From contig NZ_MUYG01000010.1 in the NCBI RefSeq assembly GCF_002155425.1, positions 186,001 to 250,000 on the forward strand: a DNA stretch of 64,000 nucleotides, in the 5' to 3' direction. Each line of letters opens with the position of its first letter. Positions within the stretch are counted from its first letter, which is position 1. Below, piece after piece: positions 34,481 to 43,817 of the stretch. The translations under genes and the position numbers were made by a program. The DNA comes from Erythrobacter donghaensis. Lineage in GTDB: Bacteria; Pseudomonadota; Alphaproteobacteria; Sphingomonadales; Sphingomonadaceae. Under the pieces are notes generated by a model, which did not search any database, was not told where the DNA came from, and saw only the letters and a list, made by a program, of their open reading frames with translations.

Positions 34481-35275
34481 TTATTCCAGCCCCGCCAGCA
34501 CTTCGTAAGCGAGCACCGCGCCTGCCACAGCGGCATTCAGCGAATCCGCGCGGCCTTTCATCGGCATGGTGACACGCAGGTCGCAGGCCGTCTCGTAATC
34601 CTCGGGCAGGCCTTGCGACTCGTTGCCGACCAGAATGAAGCACGGCGCGGCGTAGGGCGCTCCGCGATAGGGCACCGCATCGCGCAAGGACGCTGCGACC
34701 AACTGGCCCGATCCGCCGCGCAGCCATGGCAGGAACTCCTCCCACCTCGCCTGTGCCAGCCCCACCGTAAAAACGGCCCCCATACTGGCGCGCACGGCCT
34801 CGGCGCTGAAGGGGTCGGCGCAGTCGTCGATCAGGATCAGCCCGCCCGCACCCACCGCATCGCAGGTGCGCAGCATCGTGCCGAGGTTGCCCGGATCACG
34901 CAGCGCCTGCGCGGCGAGCCAGATCGGCGCGGCGCTGCGGTCGAGCGCGGCGAGGCCGGTGTTCCACTCGTCGAACACCCCCGCGACCGCCTGCGCATTC
35001 TCCTTTCCGGTGATCTTGGAGAGGATATCGGGCGTGGTCGCGATCACCTCGCCGCCTGCCGCCATGACGTCAGCCTCGAGCCGTTCGAGTAGCGGGTGTT
35101 CGCGCCCCTCGGCCATCACCAGCGTCTGCGGCACGCGGCCCGAGGCGCGTGCGTCCTCGAGCAACCGCAGCCCCTCGACCAGAAACTGGCCCGCGCGCTT
35201 GCGGTGCTTCTTGTCCCGCAGGCTCCGCAGGTATTTGACCGTCGGATTGGAAAAGCCGGTGATGTGCTTGCGCAT
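34481..35275 (-). CDS. TrmH/SpoU-family RNA 2'-O-methyltransferase
   Basis: A 264-residue SPOUT enzyme. The N-terminal substrate-binding region starts with NPTVKYLRSLRDKKHRKRAGQFLVEG. The knotted SAM site includes LAAQALRDPGNLGTMLRTCDAVG, ILVGNESQGLP and VTMPMKGRADSLNAAVAGAVLAYE. It methylates ribose in rRNA or tRNA; the target position cannot be read. Confidence 0.92.
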   Translation of the reverse strand: MRKHITGFSNPTVKYLRSLRDKKHRKRAGQFLVEGLRLLEDARASGRVPQTLVMAEGREHPLLERLEADVMAAGGEVIATTPDILSKITGKENAQAVAGVFDEWNTGLAALDRSAAPIWLAAQALRDPGNLGTMLRTCDAVGAGGLILIDDCADPFSAEAVRASMGAVFTVGLAQARWEEFLPWLRGGSGQLVAASLRDAVPYRGAPYAAPCFILVGNESQGLPEDYETACDLRVTMPMKGRADSLNAAVAGAVLAYEVLAGLE

Positions 35276-35308
35276 GGCAGGCCGCCTACGCCAACGCGGG
35301 CGCTGGCA

Positions 35309-35587
35309 CTAGTCCTCGCCGAAGCCGTCGGCGATCAGCGCGACGAGATCGGCAAGCACGTTTTGCGCATTCTCGCCCTCGACCGCGACTTCGACCGTGT
35401 CGCCCTTGGCCGCGCCTAGCATCATCAGCCCGAGGATCGAGCCGCCCGCCGCGCTGTGCGGGGCCTTGCTGACGGTGACCTTCAGGCCATCGGGCAGCGC
35501 GGCGACCGCGCCGACGAACTTGGCGCTCGCCCGGGCGTGGAGGCCCCGGCGGTTGACGATTTCGACGCTCTGCCGTGCTTCCCCCAC
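35309..35587 (-). CDS. HPr phosphocarrier protein (PTS)
   Basis: A 92-residue HPr. The phosphorylated histidine is His17 in NRRGLHARASAKFV, and the regulatory serine lies in APHSAAGGSILGLMMLGA. The GTG at 35587 fits HPr length and has GAGGG upstream; longer readings overlap the EIIA gene. It is the last gene of the chvI-chvG-hprK-rapZ-EIIA-HPr operon. Together these form a regulatory, non-transport PTS. Confidence 0.9.
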   Translation of the reverse strand: MGEARQSVEIVNRRGLHARASAKFVGAVAALPDGLKVTVSKAPHSAAGGSILGLMMLGAAKGDTVEVAVEGENAQNVLADLVALIADGFGED

Positions 35588-35600
35588 CCGCGGTTCGCCC

Positions 35601-36026
35601 TCAGGCCTTGGCCCGCGCCGGGGCGGTGTCCTGCCCCAGCAGCTCGCTGGCGATGGTGATGTAGTTGCGCCCGGCGGTCTGCGCAGCATGGACCGCGGCG
35701 GTCACGTCCATCGCCTTGCGCGCACCGGCGAGGCGGATCAGCATCGGCAGGTTGATCCCCGCGATCACCTCGACATGGCCCGCATCGAGCAGCGAGATCG
35801 CGAGGTTCGACGGGGTGCCGCCGAACAGGTCGGTGAGGATGATGACGCCCGTGCCCGCGTCCACCGCGGCAATCGCCTCGGCGATGTCGGCGCGGCGCTG
35901 TTCCATGTCGTCATGCGGGCCGATGCAGACCGTGACGATGCCCTCTTGCGGGCCGACAACGTGCTCCATCGCCTCGACGAATTGGTCCGCGAGGCGGCCA
36001 TGGGTTACCAGGATCAAGCCGATCAT
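35601..36026 (-). CDS. PTS EIIA protein, mannose family
   Basis: A 141-residue EIIA-Man domain. The active histidine is His9 in MIGLILVTHGRLA, and LTDLFGGTPSNLA is the family block. No EIIB or EIIC is present, so it probably receives phosphate from HPr as a regulator. The ATG at 36026 gives the family N-terminus; a longer start at 36095 adds unrelated residues. Confidence 0.92.
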   Translation of the reverse strand: MIGLILVTHGRLADQFVEAMEHVVGPQEGIVTVCIGPHDDMEQRRADIAEAIAAVDAGTGVIILTDLFGGTPSNLAISLLDAGHVEVIAGINLPMLIRLAGARKAMDVTAAVHAAQTAGRNYITIASELLGQDTAPARAKA

Positions 36027-36127
36027 GCGTGAATAGGGGTCCGTTAACTTCCCACCCGGGGCGGGTGCCTTACGCGTTTCTACGCTGACCGACAATGCCC
36101 AAACGCCGACGGTGATGCGGGAGGGGC

Positions 36128-37036
36128 CTAGCGCCGATCCCGCTCGATCGCATCGGTGGCGCGCGATGCCAGATTGCGGTGCCGGACAGTGGGCGAAAAG
36201 CCCGCGGCGCGCAAGGCCTTGGCCATGGACTCGGCGGTGTAGACCGAGCGGTGTCTCCCTCCGGTACAGCCGAAGGCTACGTGGACATAGGGTTTGCCTT
36301 GCGCGGCGTAGCGCGGGAGCAGCAGCAGCAGCAGGTCGCGGATGCGCGCGAAGCTTTCCGCAAAGGCGGGGTCACGCTCGATATGCTCGCCCACCGCAGC
36401 GTCCTGCCCGGTCTGCTCCTTGAGGCCCGGCACCCAGTGCGGATTGTCGAGAAAGCGCATGTCGAACACCAGATCGGCGAGCGGCGGCATCCCGCGGGCA
36501 AAGCCGAAGCTCGACAGGGTGAGCGTGGTCGCAGCAGCGGGATCGGCGGGGGCGAAGAGCTCGCGGATCTTGCCCTGCAAATCGTTGCTGGTCATCGCCG
36601 TGGTGTCGATCATCAGCTCGGCCCAGCGGCGCAGCGGTTCGAGCAGCTCGCGCTCGGCGGCAATGCCCTCCTGCACCGGGCGGCCATCGGCCATCGGGTG
36701 ACGGCGGCGGGTCTCGTTGAAGCGGCGCTCGAGCTCATGCCCGGCGCAGTCGAGGAACAGGAAGCTGAGAGCGACGTCGGGGCGCTGGCTCAGGTCTTTC
36801 ACCAGCGCGATGATATCGGCGGGTACGAAGCCGCGGGTGCGCGAATCGAAGCCGATGGCGAGCGGCCCGCGCGCATCGTCGGGCATGGTGACGAGGCGCT
36901 TCAGCAGGCGCACCGGGAAGTTGTCGATCGTCTCCCAGCCGAGGTCTTCGAGCACGGCAAGCGCGGTCGATTTGCCCGCCCCGGCAAGGCCGGTGACCAG
37001 CAGCAGCGGGCGCGGGGGGGAGGCGGGGTCGGTCAT
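36128..37036 (-). CDS. rapZ: RNase adapter protein RapZ
   Basis: A 302-residue RapZ/YvcJ family protein. The Walker A motif GLAGAGKS is at about 16-23. The C-terminal domain has KPYVHVAFGCTGGRHRSVYTAE, the family signature. In E. coli RapZ directs RNase E to the GlmZ sRNA; here the role is inferred from linkage to the PTS. The start overlaps the hprK stop (ATGA). A GTG six bases upstream is also in frame. Confidence 0.95.
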   Translation of the reverse strand: MTDPASPPRPLLLVTGLAGAGKSTALAVLEDLGWETIDNFPVRLLKRLVTMPDDARGPLAIGFDSRTRGFVPADIIALVKDLSQRPDVALSFLFLDCAGHELERRFNETRRRHPMADGRPVQEGIAAERELLEPLRRWAELMIDTTAMTSNDLQGKIRELFAPADPAAATTLTLSSFGFARGMPPLADLVFDMRFLDNPHWVPGLKEQTGQDAAVGEHIERDPAFAESFARIRDLLLLLLPRYAAQGKPYVHVAFGCTGGRHRSVYTAESMAKALRAAGFSPTVRHRNLASRATDAIERDRR

Positions 37037-37506
37037 GGGCACGATTCTGGCGTGTCAGCGGAGCAAAGGGAAGCGGGATCATGTCCAATGCCGTGGAGGC
37101 GCAGCGCCCATTCGGCGCGCAGGGCCGGTGCGGGGGGGGCGGGGTCGAAGGCGAGCACCGGCACGGCGACGCCTGCGATCACCCGCGTCGGCAGGGGATC
37201 GGGCGGCAGGCGTTCGGCGGGGTCGCCCGACAGGTCGAGCAACAGTGCGACCGGCGCGGGCGGGGCGGTTGGCAGGGTGATGATCCCGACCCCGCGCACC
37301 TCCAGCAGTCCGGCAATATTGGGCGGCGGCGCGGCGATCAGCGCCTCGCCCTCCTGTCGCAGCGTCACCGCATCATCCCCGATCAGCCCCGCGCCGCGAT
37401 CAATCAGGGCGAGCGCGAGGCTCGACTTGCCGCTGCCCGGCGGGCCCGCGATCAGCAGTGCGCGGCCCCCGATGGCGACGGCGCTGGCGGCAAAGACGAG
37501 GCTCAT
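37033..37506 (-). CDS. hprK: HPr kinase/phosphorylase, short alphaproteobacterial form
   Basis: A 157-residue protein consisting only of the kinase domain. P-loop GPPGSGKSS is at about 21-29, followed by GLIGDDAVTL. It lacks the N-terminal domain of Firmicute HprK (about 310 residues), which is normal for alphaproteobacteria. It phosphorylates HPr on serine. It overlaps chvG (ATGA) upstream and rapZ downstream. Confidence 0.93.
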   Translation of the reverse strand: MSLVFAASAVAIGGRALLIAGPPGSGKSSLALALIDRGAGLIGDDAVTLRQEGEALIAAPPPNIAGLLEVRGVGIITLPTAPPAPVALLLDLSGDPAERLPPDPLPTRVIAGVAVPVLAFDPAPPAPALRAEWALRLHGIGHDPASLCSADTPESCP

Positions 37507-39068
37507 GCCGCGACCGGCAGGCGCAGCCGCAGGCAGGCACCGGGCGCGCCGTCGGGCCGGTCTTCTGCGGTGAGCGCGCCGTCATGCGCCTCGGCAATCG
37601 CGCGGCCGATGGCAAGGCCGAGGCCCGAGTGATTGCCGAAGCTTTCGCCCTCGGGCCGGTCGGAATGGAACCGCCGGAACACCGCCTCGCGCCGGTCGGG
37701 GGCGATACCGGGGCCGGAATCGCACACCTCGGCGATGACCGTGCGCTCGCTCTGGCGCAGGCGCACCTGCACCTCGCCATCGGGCGGCGAGAAGGACACG
37801 GCGTTGTCGAGCAGATTTTCGGCAACGCGCTCCAACTGGGTCGGCACCCCGCGCACGACATGGCGGCCGGGCGCGGCGTCGAGCACCAACTTCCGCCCAC
37901 CATTCATCCCGCGATCCTCGCGGCTGCGGATGAGGTTCGCGAAGAGTTCGGCCAGGTCGACCCGTTCAAGGGTCGCGCGGCTGATTTCGGCATCGACCCG
38001 GCTCGCGGCGGAGATTTCGGTGACGAGCCGGTCGATCCGGCGCACATCATGCGCGGCGATCTCTGTAAGCTGGGCGCGCAGGGCGGGATCCTCGACCCGC
38101 GGCAGGGTGTCGATCGCGTTGCGCAAGCTGGCGAGCGGGTTCTTGATCTCGTGCGCCACATCGGCCGCGAAGCTGTCGACCGCGTCGATCCGGCCGCGCA
38201 GGGCACCGGTCATGTCCGACACCGCGCGGGCAAGCAGGCCGATCTCGTCGCTGCGCTGGGGCAGGCGCGGCACCTCCACCTCGCGGTCGCGGCCCTGCTT
38301 CACCCGCACCGCCGCGCGTGCCAGCAGCCGCAGCGGGGTGACGATGGTGCGAGCGAGGAACAGCGAGAGCGCCGCCGAAACACCCAGCACGAGCAGCATG
38401 GCGATGAACAAGGTGGAGCGCGCCGCGCGCACGCTTTCAGTGATGTCGACCGCGTTGCGCACGGTCAGCAGCGTCGCGCCTTGCAGGCCGACGGGGGCGG
38501 CGGCGGTGATCACCGGGGTGCCGTCGCGCCAGTCGTAGAGCCTGATCTGCGACAGGCCGAGTTCGCGCGCGCGGGCGAGTTCGGGCCAGGCATCGGCCTC
38601 CTGCGCTTCGGGCTCGACATAGTCCTGCACCGGCTCGGCGGCGACGATGGTGTCGACCGTGCGATCCATCCAGCGCGCGAATTGCTGTTCCCAGTCATCG
38701 TCGCTGATGTCGTTGAAGCGGAAGGCGGGGTCATCCAGCGCGAAGCTGTCTGCGGCCAAGCGGCCATCGGCGTCGAACAGGCGCAGGCGCATCCGCTGTT
38801 CCTTGCCGATCTGCACCAGCAGCGCTTCTTGCCGGGCGCGCGACGCACCGGCCAGCGCTTCGGCGGTGATCTGCGCCTCGATCCGGGCAAGCTTGAAGCG
38901 CTCGTTGATGAGCTGGGTGCGGTAGCTGTCGAGGTAGAACAGCCCGCCGCCCAGCACCAGCAGCGGCAGGATGTTGACCGCGAGGATGCGTCCAGTCAGG
39001 GCAAAGCGCCCGGTGGCGGTCATCTGCTCGCTGGCGTTGGCGCTGGCGCGCGGGGCGGCCTCAGCCAT
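37503..39068 (-). CDS. chvG: Sensor histidine kinase ChvG (ExoS-type)
   Basis: A 521-residue two-component kinase with one TM near 25-45, a long periplasmic sensor region, a second TM, a HAMP domain, the H-box [13 protein letters not shown] and the C-terminal ATPase with [13 protein letters not shown] and [14 protein letters not shown]. ChvG senses envelope or acid stress in rhizobia and Caulobacter. Its start overlaps the chvI stop by 8 bases, so the pair is coupled. Confidence 0.92.
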   Translation of the reverse strand: MAEAAPRASANASEQMTATGRFALTGRILAVNILPLLVLGGGLFYLDSYRTQLINERFKLARIEAQITAEALAGASRARQEALLVQIGKEQRMRLRLFDADGRLAADSFALDDPAFRFNDISDDDWEQQFARWMDRTVDTIVAAEPVQDYVEPEAQEADAWPELARARELGLSQIRLYDWRDGTPVITAAAPVGLQGATLLTVRNAVDITESVRAARSTLFIAMLLVLGVSAALSLFLARTIVTPLRLLARAAVRVKQGRDREVEVPRLPQRSDEIGLLARAVSDMTGALRGRIDAVDSFAADVAHEIKNPLASLRNAIDTLPRVEDPALRAQLTEIAAHDVRRIDRLVTEISAASRVDAEISRATLERVDLAELFANLIRSREDRGMNGGRKLVLDAAPGRHVVRGVPTQLERVAENLLDNAVSFSPPDGEVQVRLRQSERTVIAEVCDSGPGIAPDRREAVFRRFHSDRPEGESFGNHSGLGLAIGRAIAEAHDGALTAEDRPDGAPGACLRLRLPVAA

Positions 39069-39828
39069 CGGTAAAGCTGTAGCCCGCGCCATAGAGCGTA
39101 TCGATCGCATCGAAGGTGGGATCGACCAGCCGGAACTTGCGGCGCATCCGCTTGATATGGCTGTCGACGGTGCGATCATCGACGAAGACATCGTCGGGAT
39201 AGGCCGCGTCCATCAACTGGTTGCGGCTCTTGATCACGCCGGGGCGAATGGCGAGCGCTTCGAGGATCAGGAATTCGGTGACCGTGAGGCTGACCGCCTG
39301 CCCGTCCCACATCACCTGATGGCGCGCCGGGTCCATGAACAATCGCCCCCGGGTGAGCGTCGCGGGCGCGGGCTCGGGCATGGCGGCGGCGGCGGTGCCG
39401 GGGGCCAGCGGCTCGGCCCGGCGCAGGATCGCGCGGATGCGGGCGATCAGCAGGCGCAGACTGAACGGCTTGGCGATGTAATCATCCGCACCCAGTTGCA
39501 GCCCTGCTTCCTCGTCGCTTTCGTCGTCCTTGCTGGTGAGGAAGATGACGGGGAGCGCGGAATTCTCACGCAAGCGGCGCAGCAGCTCCATCCCGTCCAT
39601 CTTGGGCATCTTGATGTCGAACACGGCGAGATCGGGCGGGTTGTCGAGCAGGGCCTTCAGCGCGGTCTCGCCATCGGAATAGAGCCGCGTGGCGAAGCCT
39701 TCGGCCTGAAGTGCGATGGCAACCGTGGTGAGGATGTTGCGATCATCATCGACCAGCGCGATCTGAAGCCCGCGCGGCTCGGCCCCCGGCTGATCGGAAG
39801 GGACGCGTTCGGAAGGGGTGTCGGCCAT
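39061..39828 (-). CDS. chvI: Response regulator ChvI (OmpR-type)
   Basis: A 255-residue regulator. The receiver domain has acidic DDD at 27-29, phospho-Asp71 in [10 protein letters not shown] and Lys in [10 protein letters not shown]. The OmpR-type winged helix starts near [14 protein letters not shown] and contains TEFLILEAL and [15 protein letters not shown]. The start at 39828 gives the family length. It is the first gene of the six-gene operon and is divergent from pckA. Confidence 0.93.
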   Translation of the reverse strand: MADTPSERVPSDQPGAEPRGLQIALVDDDRNILTTVAIALQAEGFATRLYSDGETALKALLDNPPDLAVFDIKMPKMDGMELLRRLRENSALPVIFLTSKDDESDEEAGLQLGADDYIAKPFSLRLLIARIRAILRRAEPLAPGTAAAAMPEPAPATLTRGRLFMDPARHQVMWDGQAVSLTVTEFLILEALAIRPGVIKSRNQLMDAAYPDDVFVDDRTVDSHIKRMRRKFRLVDPTFDAIDTLYGAGYSFTDG

Positions 39829-39927
39829 GCCCGCTTGGGTAGCGCCAAGCGGCGCGCCCCGCAATGGGGGCGGGGCGGAGCGCAAAGGAAACCGGTGGCA
39901 TTGCATGCCGTAGTGCCGCGCGCGGTT

Positions 39928-39939
39928 GCATACGTATGC
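39928..39939. promoter_or_regulatory. GCATACGTATGC palindrome between chvI and pckA
   Basis: A perfect 12-bp palindrome lies in the 214-base gap between the divergent chvI and pckA genes; a related TTGCATGC sequence lies at 39901-39908. It is a candidate operator for pckA or chvI. Confidence 0.35.
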
Positions 39940-40042
39940 GGGGGTGCTAGGGAGGGTCCCGGACGGGACAGGGATTCGCGGCTTCGGCGTGATCCTGCTT
40001 TGGCCGCTCATCATGAATCCGCCTTCGCTCAGGAGACGCAAG

Positions 40043-41656
40043 TTGACCTCGCTCGCAACCCCGCTGGCCGCCCAGAATCTCAACACGGCGGCGCGCATTC
40101 ACGCCAATCTCGGCACCGCGGCGCTGGTCGAACATGCGCTGAAGCGGGGCGAGGGGCAGCTGACCAAGCATGGCGCGCTGCTGGTCGATACCGGCCGCTT
40201 CACCGGGCGCAGCGTCAAGGACAAGTATATCGTCCGCGACGCCGAGACCGAGCGAACGATCAACTGGGGCGCGATCAATCAGCCGATGAGCCCGGAGCAC
40301 TTCGCCGCGCTCAAGGCCGATTTCCTCAAGGAACTCGAAGGGCAGAGCGAGCTCTACGTCGCCGATCTGTTCGGCGGATCGCAGCCCGATTACCGCGTCA
40401 ACGTGCGCGTCATCAACCAGATGGCCTGGCACAACCTTTTCATCCGCACCCTGCTGGTGCGCCCCACCGCCGAGGAACTGGCGGACTTCGCGCCCGAATA
40501 CACCATCATCAACCTGCCCAGCTTCAAGGCCGACCCTGAGCGCCATGGCTGCCGCAGCGACACCGTGATTGCGGTGAGCTTCACCGAGAAGCTGATCCTG
40601 ATCGGCAACACCGAATATTCGGGCGAGATGAAGAAGGGCGTGTTCGGCCTGCTCAACTACCTCCTGCCCGCACAGGGCGTGATGCCGATGCATTGTTCGG
40701 CCAACATCGGCGCGGACGGCAAGAGCGCGATCTTCTTCGGCCTGTCGGGCACGGGCAAGACCACGCTCAGCGCCGACGCCAGCCGCACGCTGATCGGCGA
40801 TGACGAGCACGGCTGGTCGGACGAGGCGGTCTTCAATTTCGAAGGCGGCTGCTATGCCAAGATGATCAACCTCTCAGCCGAGGGCGAGCCCGAGATTTAC
40901 GCCACGACCAAGATGTTCGGCACGATCCTCGAAAACGTGACGATGGACGCGGAAACGCGCGAATTGGACTTCACCGACGGCAGCAAGACCGAAAATACCC
41001 GCGGTGCCTACCCGATCGAGTTCATCCCGAACACGAGCGAGAAGAACCTCGGCCCCGCGCCGTCCAACGTCATCATGCTCACCGCCGACGCGTTTGGCGT
41101 GCTGCCTCCGATCGCGCGGCTGACCGCGGATCAGGCGATGTATTACTTCCTCAGCGGCTACACCGCCAAGGTCGCGGGCACCGAGATCGGCGTGACCGAG
41201 CCGGAAGCCACCTTCAGCACCTGCTTCGGCGCCGCCTTCATGCCGCGGCACCCCTCGGTCTACGGCAACCTCCTGAAGGAGCGCATCGCCAAGGGCGGCG
41301 TCGATTGCTGGCTGGTCAACACCGGCTGGACCGGCGGCAAGTACGGCACCGGCCACCGGATGCCGATCAAGGCGACCCGCGCGCTGCTCAACGCCGTGCT
41401 CGATGGCAAGATGGACGAAGTTGAGTTCCGCAAGGACCCCAATTTCGGCTTCGACGTGCCGGTCTTCGTGCCCGCGCTGGCCGAGGCGGGGCTCGATCAA
41501 GCCATCCTCGATCCGCGCAGCACCTGGGCCGACGGGGCGGAGTATGACGCCACCGCGAAGAAGCTGGTGCAGCTGTTCATCGACAATTTCGCCCAGTTCG
41601 AACAGCACGTCGATGCCGGCGTGCTGCAGGCCGCGCCTGCCCCGATCGCGGCCTGA
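40043..41656 (+). CDS. pckA: Phosphoenolpyruvate carboxykinase (ATP)
   Basis: A 537-residue ATP-dependent PEPCK, the gluconeogenic step from oxaloacetate to PEP. It has the kinase-1a loop [14 protein letters not shown], the metal-binding segment DDEHGW and the [15 protein letters not shown] block. I chose the TTG at 40043 because AGGAG lies 7 bases before it; ATG 40013 adds ten residues and lacks a ribosome-binding site. It is divergent from the chvI operon. A strong terminator follows. Confidence 0.94.
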   Translation: MTSLATPLAAQNLNTAARIHANLGTAALVEHALKRGEGQLTKHGALLVDTGRFTGRSVKDKYIVRDAETERTINWGAINQPMSPEHFAALKADFLKELEGQSELYVADLFGGSQPDYRVNVRVINQMAWHNLFIRTLLVRPTAEELADFAPEYTIINLPSFKADPERHGCRSDTVIAVSFTEKLILIGNTEYSGEMKKGVFGLLNYLLPAQGVMPMHCSANIGADGKSAIFFGLSGTGKTTLSADASRTLIGDDEHGWSDEAVFNFEGGCYAKMINLSAEGEPEIYATTKMFGTILENVTMDAETRELDFTDGSKTENTRGAYPIEFIPNTSEKNLGPAPSNVIMLTADAFGVLPPIARLTADQAMYYFLSGYTAKVAGTEIGVTEPEATFSTCFGAAFMPRHPSVYGNLLKERIAKGGVDCWLVNTGWTGGKYGTGHRMPIKATRALLNAVLDGKMDEVEFRKDPNFGFDVPVFVPALAEAGLDQAILDPRSTWADGAEYDATAKKLVQLFIDNFAQFEQHVDAGVLQAAPAPIAA

Positions 41657-41684
41657 CAGGATCCTATCACCAGCTCGGGAGAGG

Positions 41685-41721
41685 GGCCCCGCCCGGCGCT
41701 AAGACCGGAGCGGGGCCTTTT
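41685..41721 (+). terminator. Rho-independent terminator of pckA
   Basis: Stem GGCCCCGC (41685-41692) with GCGGGGCC (41710-41717), an inner CCGG/CCGG extension and a TTTT run at 41718-41721, 28 bases after the pckA stop. Confidence 0.8.
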
Positions 41722-41785
41722 GCTTTGCCTCGCTGCGGCTTTGCGCCACAATCGCGCCTGTACGATTCGCGTGGGAGGAACAGAC

Positions 41786-42115
41786 ATGAGCATTCTTGAC
41801 GGCATTCTGAAGAACATCGGCGGCGCGCCGGATGATGTGGTGAACCTCGCCAAACAGGTCGGGCTCGACCCGGCGATGGCGGAAAAGGCGATCGCCGCGC
41901 TCGGCCACACCCATCAGCTCGATGGCGACACCGTGACGCTGGCGGCGGAGAAGACCGGGATCAGCCCCGACATCCTCAGCCAGATCGTCAGCGCGATCGG
42001 CGGCGAAGGCTCGCTCAGCAACTTCGCCTCGATGATCGACCGCGATGGCGACGGCAATCCGGTCAACGACATCATGGACATGGCCAAGGGCCTGTTCGGC
42101 GGCGGCAAGAGCTGA
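41786..42115 (+). CDS. DUF937/YidB-like small protein
   Basis: A 109-residue protein starting MSILDGILKNIGG, resembling DUF937/YidB. A single calcium-loop-like segment DRDGDGNPVND is at about 82-92. GGGAGGAA precedes the ATG. The function is unknown. It converges with the fused flavoprotein gene. Confidence 0.7.
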   Translation: MSILDGILKNIGGAPDDVVNLAKQVGLDPAMAEKAIAALGHTHQLDGDTVTLAAEKTGISPDILSQIVSAIGGEGSLSNFASMIDRDGDGNPVNDIMDMAKGLFGGGKS

Positions 42116-42127
42116 TCCGCGCGGGGG

Positions 42128-43750
42128 TCAGCCGGATACGCGCGTATCCTCGAGATATTGCCAGATCCGGCTGACCACCACCGACCCTTCGCCCACCGCG
42201 CTCGCCACGCGCTTGACCGATCCGGCGCGCACGTCGCCCACGGCGAAGATGCCGGGCGCGGTGGTGGCGTAATCGTCGGCCTGCCCGGCCGCTGCGCCGG
42301 TGAGGACGAAGCCCTTGGCGTCGGTTTCCGCGAGGCCTGAGAGCCAGCCGGTGTTGGGCGCAGCACCGATCATGATGAACAGCGCGCGGGTATCGATCCG
42401 GCGTTCGCTGTCCCCCGTCTTGAGGGTAATTCCCTCAAGCCAGCTTTCGCCGTGGAGCGCGGTGACCTCCGAGTGATAGTGGATCGTGACGCGCGGATCG
42501 GCCTCCAAACGCTGCGACAAGTAGCTCGACATTGAGGCTGCCAGAGAGCCGCCGCGCACCACCAGATGCACATGGCTCGCCGCGCGGCTGAGGAACATCG
42601 CCGCTTGCCCAGCGGAATTGCCCCCGCCGATCACCACCGCCTCGGTCTTGGCGCAGAACCGCGCTTCCATTTCGGTCGCGGAATAGAAGATTCCGGCGCC
42701 TTCGAGCTCTTCCAGATGGGCAAGCGGCAGGCGGCGGTATTGCACCCCCGTCGCCACCAGCACCGCGCGGGCGCAGAGTTCGTCACCGTCATCCAGCGTC
42801 AGGCAATAGGCTCCGTCCTCGCGGCGCATCATCGCCTCGATCCGGCGCGGCATGACGAAGCGCGTGCCGAACTTCATCGCCTGCACCTGCCCCCGCCATG
42901 TAAGGTCGGTGCCGCTGATGCCGGTGGGAAAGCCCATGTAATTCTCGATCCGGCTGGATGTGCCCGCCTGCCCGCCCACGGCGGTGTCCTCCACCACCAG
43001 CGCCTCAATCCCCTCGGAGCCGGCATAGACCGCCGCCGCCACTCCGGCAGGCCCGCCGCCGACGATCAGCAGATCGTAAGTGCGCCGCGAACAGATATCG
43101 AGATCGAGACCGAGATATTGCGCCACCTTGCGCGGGGTCGGGTTCTCCAGCCGCGTATCGACGCCGAGGATCACCGAAGGTTCGTGCTGCGTCAGCGAGC
43201 AGACCTGCAAGGTCTCCGCATCGCCTGCATCCATGTCGTAGGACTGGAACGGGATGCGGTTGCGCGACAGGAAACGCTCGACCGCCTGCACCTTGGCATC
43301 GCGGTCCGCGCCGATCACCTTGACCGCGCTGTTGCGCAGCTCGAACTGCTTGCGGCGGCGCGCGGCGAAGACGGTGATGATGTGATCGCTGAGTTCGGGC
43401 ACGCGGCTCATCAGCGCCAGCATCGCCTCGCGCGGGGCCTCGATTACGCGGGTGTCGCGCGCGGCGCGCATCTTGAGGTAATTGGTCGCGCCGCTCAGAA
43501 AGCCGATCTCGCCCATGAACTGCGTCGGGCCGAGCGCGTGTTCGAACATGCGCTCGTCGGTGTAGGGATTGACCACCTCGACCTCGCCCTCGATCACATA
43601 GACGAAGCGGTCGAGCGGCTCGCCGATATCCATGACGGTGGTGCCAGCCGGGTAATGCCGCTCTCCGCCAATCGCGCCGATGGCATCGACATGGGCCTGT
43701 GCGAGCGGCACGCGGCGCATGGTTTCAAGGTCTTGTCCCAGTGTTTCCAT
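42128..43750 (-). CDS. cNMP-fold / Trx-fold / thioredoxin-reductase-like fusion flavoprotein
   Basis: A 540-residue three-part protein. Residues about 12-125 form a cyclic-nucleotide-binding fold (FMGEIGFLSG at 78-87), but the phosphate-binding arginine seems replaced in GATNYLKMRA. Residues about 142-218 look like a thioredoxin/glutaredoxin fold without CxxC. The rest is a TrxR-like FAD/NADPH module (GGGPAG 231-236, GGGNSA 375-380). The reductase CATC is replaced by SATE (357-360). So it is not a classical thioredoxin reductase; a sensor-coupled NADPH flavoprotein is likely. Confidence 0.85.
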   Translation of the reverse strand: METLGQDLETMRRVPLAQAHVDAIGAIGGERHYPAGTTVMDIGEPLDRFVYVIEGEVEVVNPYTDERMFEHALGPTQFMGEIGFLSGATNYLKMRAARDTRVIEAPREAMLALMSRVPELSDHIITVFAARRRKQFELRNSAVKVIGADRDAKVQAVERFLSRNRIPFQSYDMDAGDAETLQVCSLTQHEPSVILGVDTRLENPTPRKVAQYLGLDLDICSRRTYDLLIVGGGPAGVAAAVYAGSEGIEALVVEDTAVGGQAGTSSRIENYMGFPTGISGTDLTWRGQVQAMKFGTRFVMPRRIEAMMRREDGAYCLTLDDGDELCARAVLVATGVQYRRLPLAHLEELEGAGIFYSATEMEARFCAKTEAVVIGGGNSAGQAAMFLSRAASHVHLVVRGGSLAASMSSYLSQRLEADPRVTIHYHSEVTALHGESWLEGITLKTGDSERRIDTRALFIMIGAAPNTGWLSGLAETDAKGFVLTGAAAGQADDYATTAPGIFAVGDVRAGSVKRVASAVGEGSVVVSRIWQYLEDTRVSG

Positions 43751-43817
43751 GCTACCCTCCTGCGCGCCGAAGGTTGCAAGATGGGGACGGGGGCAGGGGA
43801 AGGGAAGGGGGCGGACC

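Noticed and set aside
42128..43750. Plain thioredoxin reductase
   Set aside because: The CATC redox motif is missing and two extra N-terminal domains are present, so that name would mislead.
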